A DNA stretch of 64,000 bases from Geosiphon pyriformis (GCA_016748015.1 JAAOMT010000128.1:441538-505537), one strand, 5' to 3'; counted from the first letter of the stretch, positions 1 through 11,744 are shown. The notes: generated from the sequence alone by a model not told the origin. Translations and numbers: made by a program.

Positions 1-1620
1 CAATGTTAAAGCTGACAAAGAAAAAATTATGGTAAATGACAAGCTGATCTGCTGGCTCTACTATGATATCCTCAGAAGAACCTTTGACAGAAAACCTGAC
101 AAGAAAGCCAAATACAGCTATTGATGACATGATTCTTGTACCAGATGCTGGTGTAATAAATCTTTGTATTCCTCTAGTGATGAATGCAAGTCCTGCCTAA
201 TCTATTACAAAGATTGGAAGCCAATTAGTTTAATACCCAGAAAAAAACTAAAAGAAGTACAGAAATCCTTTGAGAGTGAACTACCTGAAATTCAATCCCT
301 AGTTGTAGAACAAAGAGAACCTTTTCCTGAAGAAAGAAAAGTGGACATTGAAAATCTGTTGGCTAGAAATAGCCCAGTTATTTTAAAAGAAGGTGACACC
401 TTTGAACGAACTCATGTGATACAACACATCATTACCACAAAAGAAACTCGTTCTATCTATTTGAAGCCTTATTAATCCAATTGATACAATGATGAGTTTA
501 TCAAGAAAGAAATAAACAGGATAAAAGATCTTGGATTCATACAGGAAACCAAGAGTAAATAGGCTTTCCCAGTTGTAGTGGTATCCAAGAAAGATGGAAC
601 CCTATGTTTCTGTATTGACTATTACCAATTAAATGCCATTACTATAAGAGACATGTACTCACTCCCCAAAATTGATGCAATACTAGATAAATTCAATAGT
701 GCTGATTTCTTCTCAATTATTAATTTAACTGCTAGATTCTGGCAAGTAGAGATGGATCTAGAAAACAGAAAGAAAACTGCTTTTATCACCAAGTATGGCA
801 CCTATAAATTCACAGTTATGCTTTTTGGTCTCACCAATGCTCCTTCTACCTTTTAATGCCTAATGGATAAAGTGTTTGAATCAGTAAAAAAAAACTTTGT
901 TTTGGTTTACTTGGACGACATAATGGTATATTCAAAAACCTGGAATGAATATCTTGAACATTTACAGAAGATTTATGATCTGCCCAGAAATGCTGGCCTT
1001 AAGATCAACTCAATCAAATCTTTTTTTAGATGCCAATCCACTCAGTTCCTTGGTTATTTTATTATAAAAGATAGAATCTTCTCTGATTCAGCTAAAGTTG
1101 AAAAAGTTCAGAACATTAGACAACTAATAAATGTTTCTGACTATACTTTTTTCTTGGTTTGGCCTCTTACTATTGCAAATTTATTAAAGATTTCTCTAAA
1201 ATTGCCTTTTTTCTCAATTAGCTACTCAGAAAAAATGTCAATTATCACTGGAGAACTCATCAACAAAAAGCTTTTGAAATTCTGAAGGAAAAACTTGTTA
1301 CTAAACCAATTCTCAAGCAACCTAATCTGGACCAATCTTTTATCCTTTACACTGATACATCTGGTTATAAACTTGGTGCTGTCCTTTCACAGAAAGATGA
1401 AAATGGCAGAGAACATGTTATAGCATATGCCAGTAGATCCCTTATACCAGCAGAAAAAAACTATTCAGTTACTAAACAAAAATGTCTAGCAATAGTTTGG
1501 GCTACTAGCTACTGGGATCAATATCTTCTTGGTACAAAATTCTTAGTGGTAACAGATTATCAAGCCTTGGTTTGACTGCACAATAAAAAAAAGCTGAAAC
1601 ATAAATGAATAACTTGCTAG
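1..1620 (+). pseudogene. pol: A1 pol fragment: Cys cluster, reverse transcriptase, start of RNase H
   Basis: Read in pieces, this shows the family A linker with its Cys cluster (CTRCWCN then CKSC, near 135-200), the RT (FCIDYYQLNAI near 610, WQVEMD near 740, VMLFGLTNAP near 820, catalytic YLDDIMVYS near 907-933) and the RNase H (YTDTSGYKLGA near 1350, AYASRSL near 1425, AIVWATSYWDQ near 1490). Frame breaks and stops (for example at 474, 558 and 855) make it non-functional. The RT active site YLDD is intact. The gene is cut at 1620 by B1 and resumes at 11745. Family assignment to Ty3/gypsy rests on domain order RT-RNaseH-IN and the sequence style of these motifs. Confidence 0.9.
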
Positions 1621-2468
1621 TGTTACTCATAAAAAAAAACAGATATAGAAAATAGTAGACCAATAAGAAAATAGTATTTAGCACATGAGCACATTGCTCA
1701 GCAATGTAGAGCAATGTGGAGCAATATCAGAAAGCATGATATATTGCTTAATAATATGGAGTGATGTTAAAAAATTAGGGCACATTGTTTAGCAATGTGA
1801 ACATTGCTCAAGAAATCATAGCACATTGTTCGGGAATGTGAGCAATCTCATAGAACATCAATTATGTATATATAGTGGTAGTATTAGAAGTAGAAAGAGC
1901 AGAATTTTTAGTTAGAAATCTTCCATCCACAAATATTAAATAAATAAATTATCTACTATTCAAATCCATTTTCCACTATTAATACTTTATGTTGATAGTA
2001 ATTGATACTTATCTATGCTGGAACAATAGCTCCTGATCATGACTATTGACGAGATACTAACTTGTGCATCATCTTGGCTTATTTTTTTATTTTTTTTTAT
2101 TTATTTCTTTCTTTGATTTTTCTTGTTGAATACTAACTGATTAAGGATTAAAGTGCTAAGTAATTGACATCACAGATAGCTTGGTAAAAGACCCAGAAAT
2201 AAGAGTAAAATTATATATATTAACAGATAGCTTACCAGAAGGACACAAATGCCAGAATAAACCAGCCACCAAGCTGAAGACAGAAATTAGGAACACAACT
2301 CACCAACCAACTACATTGTCATTGAATCTCTGTCCATTATACAAAGAACTCCACTCTAAAACCTTCAGATACAACCAACATGCCAGTAACATCAATATTG
2401 TCAAGATATTAAGTACCAAGTTACAGATTTGTTATTTGATTTGAGATCTCAAATAATCATCTATAACA
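1621..2468 (+). repeat. B1 5' LTR
   Basis: Direct-repeat partner of 10880-11744. Starts TGTTACTCAT, ends CTATAACA. U3 (about 1680-1860) is filled with short direct and inverted copies of a CATTGCTCAGCAATG-like motif. A TATA-like box (TATATATAG, 1867-1875) probably marks the promoter. A T-rich run near 2083-2110 follows the R region. Confidence 0.93.
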
Positions 2469-2470
2469 TT

Positions 2471-2488
2471 TGGTGCTCTCTGTGAGGT
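2471..2488 (+). other. B1 primer binding site (putative)
   Basis: TGGTGCTCTCTGTGAGGT begins two bases after the 5' LTR. A tRNA primer site should begin TGG, matching the tRNA CCA end. The same site follows the B4 LTR, and close variants follow the B2, A2 and C 5' LTRs. I cannot name the tRNA. Confidence 0.7.
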
Positions 2489-2530
2489 ATAATCCTACAG
2501 AGAACCAGCACCATCAACAATTATCCAAAA

Positions 2531-4740
2531 GTGGCAGAATCAGAAATCATAGGAACAAACCATTTAGGATTTGCCAAATCCTTATTCCAACAGTACAGTC
2601 AACAGTTAGAATTGAACAATAATTATTTCCCAGCAAAATCAGCCTTTAACTTTTATGTCAATGATAAAATTACAGACTGCTTAGGAGGAACAGTTAACAT
2701 TGAATCCACAAGAGAAAATTTCTATACAGAATTATTTCAACATACCAGCTTACTAAGAAACTACAGTTTTGCACCAATTATTAGGGAAATCAATTAAATT
2801 ATTAAAAGATATACACAACAACAATTCCCCATCACCTACACAAATAAAGACAAAAGAAGATTGCAAATCCCAGCAGTAACACCAAAACAAATCCAACCAT
2901 CCAATTGGAAGAAAACCCGAGTTAAATCACCCACCCATCCATCATACCATTATATGCCCAAAAGTGCCATCAACATTTCATCAACAGATGTGTCCACATT
3001 AAACACAACATCAATCTTTGAATGCTTCCCATTTCAAAGTAAACAACAAAAAGCAGAGTTATTAAGATGATATGGTGATTACTTTGAAGGATTTAAATCA
3101 TGATTGCCAACACCATCAGAATTCTAATCACCACCACCTTAACCAGATTTCAGAAACACAAGTCCTTGGGAAATAATAAAATCAGAAAAAGAGGAAAAAG
3201 AAGAATCTGAAGATCAAAAATTTACTTACTAGAACCCGATCACAGAAAACTTGGAATTTGGAACCCCAAAACTTCAAACCCAGCAAAATTCAAATTTAGA
3301 AAACCCAGAAATCGAAACTCCAAATATTCAACCACCACGAAATCAGAACAATCAAAATTCTGATCTAATTAATCAACTGAACATATCTCCTGTTATCGTC
3401 ATTAACCCACCACCAATTGAACTGATTGGCCAGCCACTACAACAACCACACCAGCAGATTCAACAGCCACTAGTACTACTTCAACAACTACCACAACCCA
3501 ACTTAGATCCAATGGTATATGCACCAATAGCCAAACTTGAAAAATTCACCAGTGAAAAGGACAATGCCCAAGTATGGCTAAATAATATGGAGAAAGCCAT
3601 TGTAGCTAATAGATGGAATAATGCCAGAGCCATGCAAGCCATTCCATATTTTCTTCAGAATACTGCCAATTTATGGTACCAAAGTCTGGTCAACAAACCC
3701 CAAAATTTCAATGCATTCAAAATAAAGTTCTTAAGATATTTCAGCAACAATAACAGCATTAACAGATTAGCAAACATCTTTATTACCATTAAACAAGGAG
3801 AAAATAAAGTAGTCACTACTTACTTAGGATGCTTTTACAGGAATCTGCACCAGATCCAAGTCATTGACCCCAATTATTTCACAGTAGTCCAGATTCTAAA
3901 TCAGTTTATTCGCGGATTATGCAGTAGCATCCTGTAATGTGTACGTCCAATGCATCCCATTAATTTGCAAGCAGCTGTCACAAATGCCAGAGATTTTGAA
4001 GCCGCTGAACTCAAAGCTAATCATGTCCAAGCTGTTAATCTAGTAATAAATGGATCATCTAAATTGGATTCCAAATTGAAACAATTTAGTAATTTCATCA
4101 ATCAGAAATTAGAGAAATACTTAGCTGACAATCACGCAATTTATCAACCACCACAACAACGCAATAATTCCAGAAATGCAAATCATTTCCAGAATTAGTC
4201 ATGTTTATCATCATCGATCAATCAACAATGGCAACAGGAAATGTGTGTTTGCCACTATTGTGGTAAACAAGGATATTTACAAATTAATTGCTGCCATCAC
4301 TTAAATAACCAATGATCAGAAAATCAATATTGAAACTTTGATCACTGGTTTCAAATTCCAAATAACCCACCAAACTCAGAACTATATCATCAGAATTACT
4401 TACCTATGATGCAGCAGCCACCATATCAACCACCAGTATATTAAACACCAATTTATCAACTGATAACACCAGCAAATTATTAGCCACAGCCACAATCTAT
4501 TTATTAGCTGCAGCCTCAGGTAATATATCAGCTCCAACAAATTCAAACACCACCACAGAACTTATCTCAAAACAGAACCCAAAGGCCAAAATTGACCCAA
4601 CAAAGCTGAAGATTGTTGATGGTAGTCCACCAACTGATTCCCAGTTCTTCTACACAACCAGCAGGATTTTGACAATAGAATTCGGGCACCGAGTACACCT
4701 AACACCCAAATTCTCAGAACTATTTAAGTCTACTGGTTAC
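2531..4740 (+). pseudogene. gag: B1 gag (capsid and CCHC nucleocapsid), decayed
   Basis: The frame opens with GTG (GTGGCAGAATCA) at 2531; the nearest upstream in-frame codon of note is a TGA at 2483, and there is no in-frame ATG between. The same GTG is present in B2 and B4. The retrotransposon Gag core (KLEKFTSEKDNAQVWLNNME, then WYQSL, AFKIKFLRYFS, VTTYLGCF) lies at about 3526-3936. A Gln-rich spacer precedes it (3420-3510). The zinc knuckle is 4250-4291, C-x2-C-x4-Y-x4-C, with the His changed to Tyr. A Pro/Gln/Tyr-rich tail follows (4380-4560). Stops at 2796, 3068, 3936 and 4197 and elsewhere break the frame. Confidence 0.88.
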
Positions 4741-6300
4741 CCCAGAAGATGCTCAACCCAATAACCCGGAAACCAACCAACACTCAACACTTACCAGCAA
4801 AATTCTGCCAGCTACTATTACCGAAAACAAATCACTGAATGCCATCTTTCCATTTGAACTTAAAGAACCATCAACCACACTGTTATTTAGTGGAGCCATT
4901 CTGGAAGAAAAACCAATTATCACCATGTACACTAATGTAAAAGTTGATAACCATGTCATCAAACTGATCCTAGATAGTAGATCAGCTAACAGTATTATTA
5001 CATGACAACTCATGAACCAATTAGGTCACCAAGTTGATCATGCTGCTAGTGTACACATAATCACTGCTGATGGAGTAACTAAAACTCCAATTGGCAAAAT
5101 TGACAACTTCCCTTTCGAAGTCAATGACATCATTACTCCCATCAAAGTCCTAATGATAGAAGCAACCCAATATTAAGCATTGGTAGACAATGATTAGTTA
5201 TTCAAAACTAATGCCATACTCGATTGAACCACTTAAAAATTACAATTTAGTCAAAACAGTCGACACATATGTGTACCAGCCACATGTGGCTATTTTAAGA
5301 CCACCAACTTGACAACTCCACTCATCAAATTGGAAGAAAAAAAGGAAAAACCTACCTGAGAAGCTTATCAAATGTCCTGAGCCAATGAAGATTACAACAA
5401 ACTACCACCTATACTCTCCTGGGACGACAATGGCAAAGAAAAACAGAAGGAGACCGAACTTACCTGGAATACCAACCAAACCTGAGAAATCAACAACAAC
5501 CAGGATGAACTAACTTGAGAGTGAACAGACAATAATAGTAAGGGAAAAAAAAAAGAGAAGGAAAAGAAAACAACACCCACCAACAGTACTTATAGTCCAC
5601 ATGCTTACACTTTACCACTACTGTCTGGCTATTGTTGACCAAAACTGGTATGTATTAATTGCAACAAAAAATTGTCATCAATAGGTGCATGCTGTGGTAA
5701 TAACGAAGAATACTCTACTGCCACCAAATTTTATTGACATCCATGCATCATAAAATGCTTTGGATAATCAAAACGATAAAAAAAGTGGGACAACCAATCA
5801 TGTTTCACATGTGAAACTATCTTACCTGATAAAGGAATGTGGAATGACATTCCTGGGTGCAGAGGAATGTGCGACAAGACATGCCAGTATACCATCTTGA
5901 TAAATGACTGAGTATACAAGGGAACACCAATTGATGATGCATGGAAAAGAGTGCTACAATGATTAGAAAAATATTCCCATAATGAACATAAACTTTGGAG
6001 AATGGCATATGTGAAAGCAGAAGGCACAACAACCAACAAATTACTGAAAATAAAAAACAATCCTCTATCTCTTTCTGAACCCAAATATGTTCAAACTTTT
6101 GATGTCTTTGGTAATATTGAGGATGACCCAGAGGAATTTCATGAACATTACTAGCAATTAGCACCCAGCAGAGAAGAGCAAGAACAATGCTTGGAAGAAA
6201 TAAACACCCAATTATATGACCACTGTTTGATCTTATGTGACTTTTAGTATTGTAATGAGTGTGACCTTATTTACAATCCACCACCATGCATGATCTACAT
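4741..6300 (+). pseudogene. pol: B1 protease and downstream Cys-rich module
   Basis: The retropepsin-like protease spans about 4790-5260. Its active-site motif is ILDSRSA near 4966, where family copies B4 and C keep LDSG, so Gly is lost here. It continues with ITADGVTKTPIG and the TTTCGAAGTCAATG-coded flap region. After an acidic/Lys-rich spacer (5330-5580) comes a Cys-rich segment (5630-6290): CINC, CC, HPC, CFTC, then CDKTC, and finally CDFQYCNEC-type residues just before dUTPase. The paired cysteines suggest two or more zinc-binding units. Several stops and at least one frame change interrupt it. The Cys-rich module is shared with B2 and C; I do not recognise it as a named domain. Confidence 0.75.
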
Positions 6301-6439
6301 GATCCCAAAAGAAGACAAACCAATGAGCAACTGCATATCAGAATTAGAATCAACTTTCAATCCCAATTCAAACTCCAACAATAATGACAAAGAAAACACC
6401 AGTTTAAGCTCTACTCAATATGACAACAAAAATATCAAT

Positions 6440-7070
6440 GATTCAGATTTCGATTCAAATCCCAAAATATACATTGTACTTCCTGATCTATCTAAAAAAC
6501 AGGAACTCAAATGGTATAGTGATAATAATGAAGGTATCATGCCAGAACACATGCATGACACTGATGTAGAGTTTGATCTAAGATATCCAGGAAAAGAAGC
6601 CATCAAATTGAAACCAAATTTGTGCATATGTATTGATTTCAAAATAGCTTTAGAAATTCTAGTAACAACTATAGTTCAATTAGCATTTAGGAGTAGCTTA
6701 GCAAAAAAAGGAATCAACATCAGAGGAGAAATAATTGACACAGGGTATATAGAAAATATCATTGCTATGCTACAAAATGATTCAGAAAAGGCCTATACCA
6801 TAGAGCCAAATGAAAAGATAGCACAGGCAATATTCTTGTCTTTGGTGAAAGTAGCTAAATTAGTATTAATGGGAAACAGAAAAGAATTAGAGATAACAGC
6901 AAGAGAGATACAGAGATTTGGATCCATGAGTAGAATAGATATACCAGTTAATATGGCAGAGGAAAAAATTGTTGACAAAGAAGAAATTATCTCAACCTGT
7001 CAAACAATTTTCATTTTGCTATATGACCAGTATATGTTAGTCATAAAAAGGGAAGTAAGAGATCAAGCTT
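6440..7070 (+). pseudogene. B1 dUTPase-like domain inside pol
   Basis: An uninterrupted stretch (open 6290-7072) contains the five trimeric-dUTPase motifs in order: motif 1 VEFDLRYPG (about 6567), motif 2 FRSSLAKKG (about 6688), motif 3 GEIIDTGY (about 6727, with the catalytic Asp), motif 4 NEKIAQAI (about 6810) and a weak motif 5 RFGSMSR (about 6914). The enzyme family hydrolyses dUTP to dUMP and keeps uracil out of DNA. The Tyr of motif 1 is Phe and motif 5 has lost its GFGSTG pattern (kept in element C), so B1's copy is probably inactive. It sits between protease/Cys-rich module and RT. Confidence 0.82.
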
Positions 7071-7072
7071 AA

Positions 7073-8760
7073 TTGTTTGAAGCAGAAGCCACTATTTGTG
7101 AATCAGGGGAGATTAGACTCACCAATCTCTACATATCAGCCAAAAGCCCCAAAAACATCAAAATCTCTATCTATAATACAACTGAAAAAGTCATCAAAAT
7201 ACCAAAGAGAACCATCATTGAATATTTAACCACCAAAGTTGAGGATCAACCACCAAACCACATTCCAGATTTTTCACACCTTTGCGGATATGTGGACATT
7301 ACATCACAAACCATTTATGGAAGAAGTGAATGTTATCTGCTCCAACCAGAACAATTAGAACAGATGAACATGGGAAATCTAGATCCACTTCAACAGATGC
7401 AACTCAAGATGTTACTCAACAATTTTAATGACATTTTTGCTAGTAAAAATGAATTTGGCCAAACCAACATCATCCAGCATCAAATTAAGACTAAAGATGC
7501 AATGTCAATTAAACAAAGAGCATACAGAGTACCACCAACTAGCCATGAAATCATTCATCAAGAAATTAACCAAATGCTTGACAATAGACTAATTCAGCTA
7601 TTAATAAATCCATGGTCATCACCAGTGGTTCTGGTCCATAAAAAAAATGGAAAAATCCGTTTTTGTGTAGACTACCAGAAACTAAATAGAATAACAAAAG
7701 ATGATAGCTATCCAACTCCAAAGATCCAAGAACTATTTGATGCTTTTGGAGAAAATAAATAGTTCTCAACACTAAATTTAGATAGTGGTTATTGGCAAGT
7801 AGTTATGGATCCAGCCAACAAAGAAAAAACAGTGTTCATCACAAAAAAAGGAAATTTTGAGTTTAAAGTCATGCCATTTGGCTTGATAAATGCTCCAGCA
7901 ACATTCCAACAGCTCATGAAAATTGTCTATACTGGATTACTATAGAAATCAGTAGTCATATACTTGGATAACACCAATGTGTTTTCAAAAACATTCAATG
8001 ATCATCTGCATCATCTTTAACAAATGTTCAAAAGATTAAGAAGAACAGAATTAAAACTAAATGCAACCAAATGTTTCTTTGGAAAAACTGAACTCAAGTT
8101 TTTGGGACATGTAGTGAGCAAAGATAGAATCAAAACAGATCCAGACAAGATTAAAGTAGTTAAGAACTTTTCAGTACCAATCAACTTAACAGAACTAAAA
8201 GCATTTTTAGGTTTCGTAAACTATTATCACCATTTTATCAAAGACTTTTCAAAACTGGCTCAGCCATTTTATCATTTACAGACCAAAAATATGAAGTATG
8301 AATAGACCAAAGCTTAACAAGAAGCATTTGACACATTAAGAAGAAAGCTTATTCAAGCTCCAGTATTGATGTATCCAGATCACAGCAAACTATTCATAAT
8401 CACTATTGATGCATCAGGTCAAGCATTGGAAGCAGTACTATCACAGAAAAGATCAGATGGAAGAGAACATCCAGTAGCTTATGCCAGTAGAAGCTTAAGT
8501 CCAGCTGAAAAAAACTATGGAACTCCAGCACTAAAACACTTAGCTATCTATTGGGCTGTTATCAAATAAAAGAAATACTTAAGTCAAAAGTTTGAAGTGT
8601 ACACTAATCACAAAGGATTGACTTCAATCCAGAAACAAGAATTTGCAGATGATTGCCATGCCAAATAAAAAATAAAACTTTTACTATTTAATTATATAGT
8701 ACATTATAAAAAGGGAAAAAACAATGGAAATACCAACGGACTGTTGTGAATGAGACAAAT
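7073..8760 (+). pseudogene. pol: B1 reverse transcriptase and RNase H
   Basis: A linker (YLLQPEQLEQMNM) leads into RT: IKQRAYRVPP (7510), WSSPVVLVHKKNGKIRFCVDY (7612-7674), [10 protein letters not shown] (7783), [13 protein letters not shown] (7868) and the active-site box YLDNTNVFS (about 7960). The second catalytic Asp of YxDD is Asn. The palm end and connection follow (FLGHVVSKDRIKTD, about 8100). RNase H runs 8340-8760 (ITIDASGQALEAVLSQ, AYASRSLSPAEKN, FEVYTNHKGL). Stops at 7760, 7945, 8018, 8303 and 8567 and later frame loss near 8650-8750 mark it as dead. Confidence 0.88.
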
Positions 8761-8989
8761 CTAAAAACATTTTAACCAAAAATATAACAAAAGATGAATA
8801 TACAAAAATACCAATAACTTCAATATTATATAAATATCCAATTGTTCAAGGAAAAATTATCTTAAAAAGAACAAAGAAACATAAAACAACAATTAAAAAA
8901 TTTTATTAACCATCAAAATATACTTTACTGAAAGAACAGAAGAAATCCAGATTAACCAACTAAAGTAATCACAGAACCAAAAAAAGAGA

Positions 8990-10065
8990 CAATATTATTC
9001 AACATGCACTCAGACCCAACAGCAGGACATTTTCATAAAGAAGTGACCATGGAAAGAATCAGAAAGAGATATTATTGGCCATCAATGTATCCAGACATTA
9101 TCCAATATGTTCAGAATTGTGATGCTTGTTAGAGAAGAGGTGGAACAAAACCAAGTGAACCATTAAGACCAATCAAAGTAGGACAACCATTTAATCATAT
9201 TAGAATTAACTTAGTCAGACCATTAACAATCACCAGCAGAGGCAACAAATATATCGCAGTAGCCATAGACTATCTCACAAAATGGCCAGAAGCAAAAGTC
9301 ATTCAAAGAGCAGATACAAAATCTGTTGCTGAATTCGTCCATTAAGATTTAATATGTCAACATGGATGTCCAAAAGAACTACTATCAGATCAAGAAACTC
9401 ATTTTGTGAATAGAACATTAACAAAATTAAGTCAAAGATTTGGGATAAAAAGACCATTATTATCACCATATCATTCACAAACAAATAGACTAGTTAAAAG
9501 ATTTAACAGAACACTGTGTGAAGCAATCACCAAAATCAGTCAAGAAAACCAAGATGAATAAGATTTGTTTATACCATCAGTATTATTTGCTTATTAGACA
9601 ATGAGACAAGATACTATACAAACAACACCATTTGAATTGGTATATGATAAGACAGCAACATTACCAGTTAAAAGAGAAGTCAGCACATATCCAACAGAAC
9701 CAATAACAGAAGCTAATTTCCAAGAAATATTGTTGAGAAAAACATATGACCTAATGGAAACACTAAAAAACAGATGACAAAAAGTAGATAATAACATTCA
9801 AAAGTCTCAAGAAAAGCAAAAAGAATGACATAATAACCAATTATTAGATAAACCAGTTGAATTCAAGATTGGAAACAAAGTACTTCTACATCATACCAAA
9901 GCAGAAAAACAATGGAGTGGAAAATTCAATCCCAAATGGAATGGACCATTTCACATAGAAGAAATTCTGGGAAATAGAGCTTATAAACTAAGATGGGACA
10001 ACAAAATCTTAGCCAAAGCAGCACATGGTGATCGACTGAAACCATATCACCAAATAGCATCATCA
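8990..10065 (+). pseudogene. pol: B1 integrase with GPY/F-like end
   Basis: Read from about 9004: zinc-binding HHCC region (DPTAGHFHKE, RYYWPSMYPDI, CDAC), catalytic core (ITSRGNKYIAVAIDYLTKWP, then HGCPKELLSDQETHFVNRT, then RLVKRFNRTL where the usual catalytic Glu is Lys), and a C-terminal basic module ending WNGPFHIEEILGNRAYKLRW...HGDRLKPY near 9935-10050. The last part matches the GPY/F module typical of Ty3/gypsy integrases. Stops at 9130, 9343, 9560, 9595 and 9777 and the E-to-K change make it inactive. Confidence 0.87.
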
Positions 10066-10864
10066 TCTACCAATAACATTCCACAATTAGGAGTACAACG
10101 AATACTGGTTCAACCAGATGAGATTCCATGAGATCTGAAACCAATCATAATCATTGGACCAAACACGTAAAATCAAACAATAAAAAAGTATATAAAGACA
10201 CAGTATACGTGACAAAAGCAACCAAGAAAAATGGAAATGCCAGATCATATTTATGCTATAGCTCAACAATTATTCCAGACCTTAAGTCAACAATCTTTAG
10301 ACATGGAAATTATCATTAACAACCAAACAATTTGCTATTGAAACACCAAAAGAAAGACAAAGAATACACCATATTAGTGGTTACCAAAGAATAATAAAAA
10401 CTGGTCAGATAACATAATAGAAAAAGTAAAGAACACTTTTGGGAAAATACCTATTATGGTACCAACAGAAGAACTTACAAAAGAAAATTGGAAGCAATAA
10501 ACAGAACAACTTCTAATATCATACTGTTACTACCAGTTAGGTCGAAAGTTGAATATTCAAGAGTTGTATACCAACAAATCCAAGAAGATATTTAACCAAA
10601 ACATAATACAGCAAATTAAAAAATTTATTGGGAAAAAAGCGAATTCAACACTACATATAAGAACAATTTACTGACTGCACAACATATTTTAGAACTACCC
10701 AGAAATACTGTTACACTCTAAAATAGAAACCATAACCATTAACCAATAAGGAAAAATAAACAATACACAAGTAGAAGATGTGAAAAACAGAGTTGAACAA
10801 ACAATACTTGAAAAAAAAGTATTAAAATTAATTCAAAACAAAAATTTTGATGAAGCTCAATATT
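10066..10864 (+). pseudogene. B1 extension downstream of integrase, unknown function
   Basis: After the GPY/F module about 250 codons remain readable across stops up to the purine tract. It starts with a Pro-containing segment (IPQLGVQRILVQPDEIP, about 10078-10130), then a mostly helical, charged stretch including EMEI-type residues, LTKENWKQ, YCYYQLGRKLNIQELY and VEDVKNRVEQTILEKK (about 10790). The same wording occurs in B2 (44160-44938), and the first 40 codons also match C (about 23380-23480). No transmembrane segment or signal peptide is visible, so it does not look like an envelope gene. No chromodomain pattern seen. Confidence 0.6.
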
Positions 10865-10879
10865 AAAAGAAAGAGATAA
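10865..10879 (+). other. B1 polypurine tract
   Basis: AAAAGAAAGAGATAA lies directly before the 3' LTR, as expected for the plus-strand primer. B2 has AAAGGAGGAGATAA in the same place. Confidence 0.75.
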
Positions 10880-11744
10880 TGTTACTTATAAAAAAGAAAA
10901 ACAGATATAAAAAATAATAGACCAATAAGAGAATAGTATTTAGCATGTAAGCACATTGCTCAACAATGTGGAGCAATGTCAGAAATCATGGCATATTGCT
11001 CAGCAATGTGGAGCAATATCAGAAAGCATAGTATATTACTCAGCAATGTGGAGCAATGTTAAAAAATTAGGGCATATTGTTTAGCAATGTGAGCATTGCT
11101 CAAGAAATCATAGCACATCGCTCAGAAATGTGAGCAATCTTATAGAACATCAATTATGTATATATAGCAGTAGTGTTAGAAATAGAAAGAACAAAATTTT
11201 TAGTTAGAAATCTTCCATCCACAAATATTAAATAAATAAATCATCTACTATTCAAATTTACTCTCCACTATTAATACTTTATGTTAATAGTAATTGATAC
11301 TTAACTATGCTGGAACAATAACTCTTGATCACAGCTATTGATGAGATACTAACTTGTGCATCACCTTGGCTCATTTCTTTATTTTTTTTTATTTCTTTCT
11401 TTCTTTGATTTTTCTTGTTGAATACTAACTGATTAAGAATTAAAGCGCTGAGTAATTGACGTTATGGATAGCCTGGTAAAAGATCCAGAAATAAGGGTAA
11501 AATTATATATATTAACAAATAGCTTACCAGAAGGGCATAAATGCCAGAATAAACTGGCCACCAAGCTGAAGACAGAAATTGGAAACACAACTCACCAACC
11601 AACTATATCATCATTGAATTTCTGTTCATTATACAAAGGACTCTACAACAAAACCTTCAGATATTACCAACAACATTATATTAATTGAGCATCCAGTTAC
11701 AGATTTGTTATTTGCTTTGAGACCCCAAATAATCACCTGTAACA
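10880..11744 (+). repeat. B1 3' LTR
   Basis: Partner of 1621-2468, starting TGTTACTTAT and ending CTGTAACA. The two LTRs differ by many scattered substitutions and small indels, which points to an old insertion. It keeps the CATTGCTCAGCAATG-like U3 repeats (10950-11130) and the TATA-like box (about 11160). Confidence 0.93.

Larger units (their letters stand above)
1621..11744 (+). mobile_element. Ty3/gypsy element B1 (family B), complete structure, decayed
   Basis: Ends TGTTAC...GTAACA, two LTRs (848 and 865 bp), a primer binding site after the 5' LTR and a purine tract before the 3' LTR. Internal order is gag, protease, Cys-rich segment, dUTPase, RT, RNase H, integrase and a long C-terminal extension. 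It is inserted in the RNase H region of A1 with a 4-bp duplication (CTAG/CTGA). All coding parts carry stops and frame breaks. It is the only complete family B copy here without a nested insertion, so it is the best guide to family architecture. Confidence 0.92.

Noticed and set aside
5731-6164. Two overlapping minus-strand ORFs of about 115 codons opposite the B1 Cys-rich module
   Set aside because: They mirror the plus-strand Cys-rich coding sequence, which is shared with B2 and C; no independent support.
2531-10864. Use of a variant genetic code with TAA/TAG read as Gln
   Set aside because: Many stops fall at Gln codons, but the SET9 and PIG-S genes end with ordinary TAA and use CAA/CAG for Gln, Trp codons are also hit, and frameshifts accompany the stops. 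Decay explains all of it.
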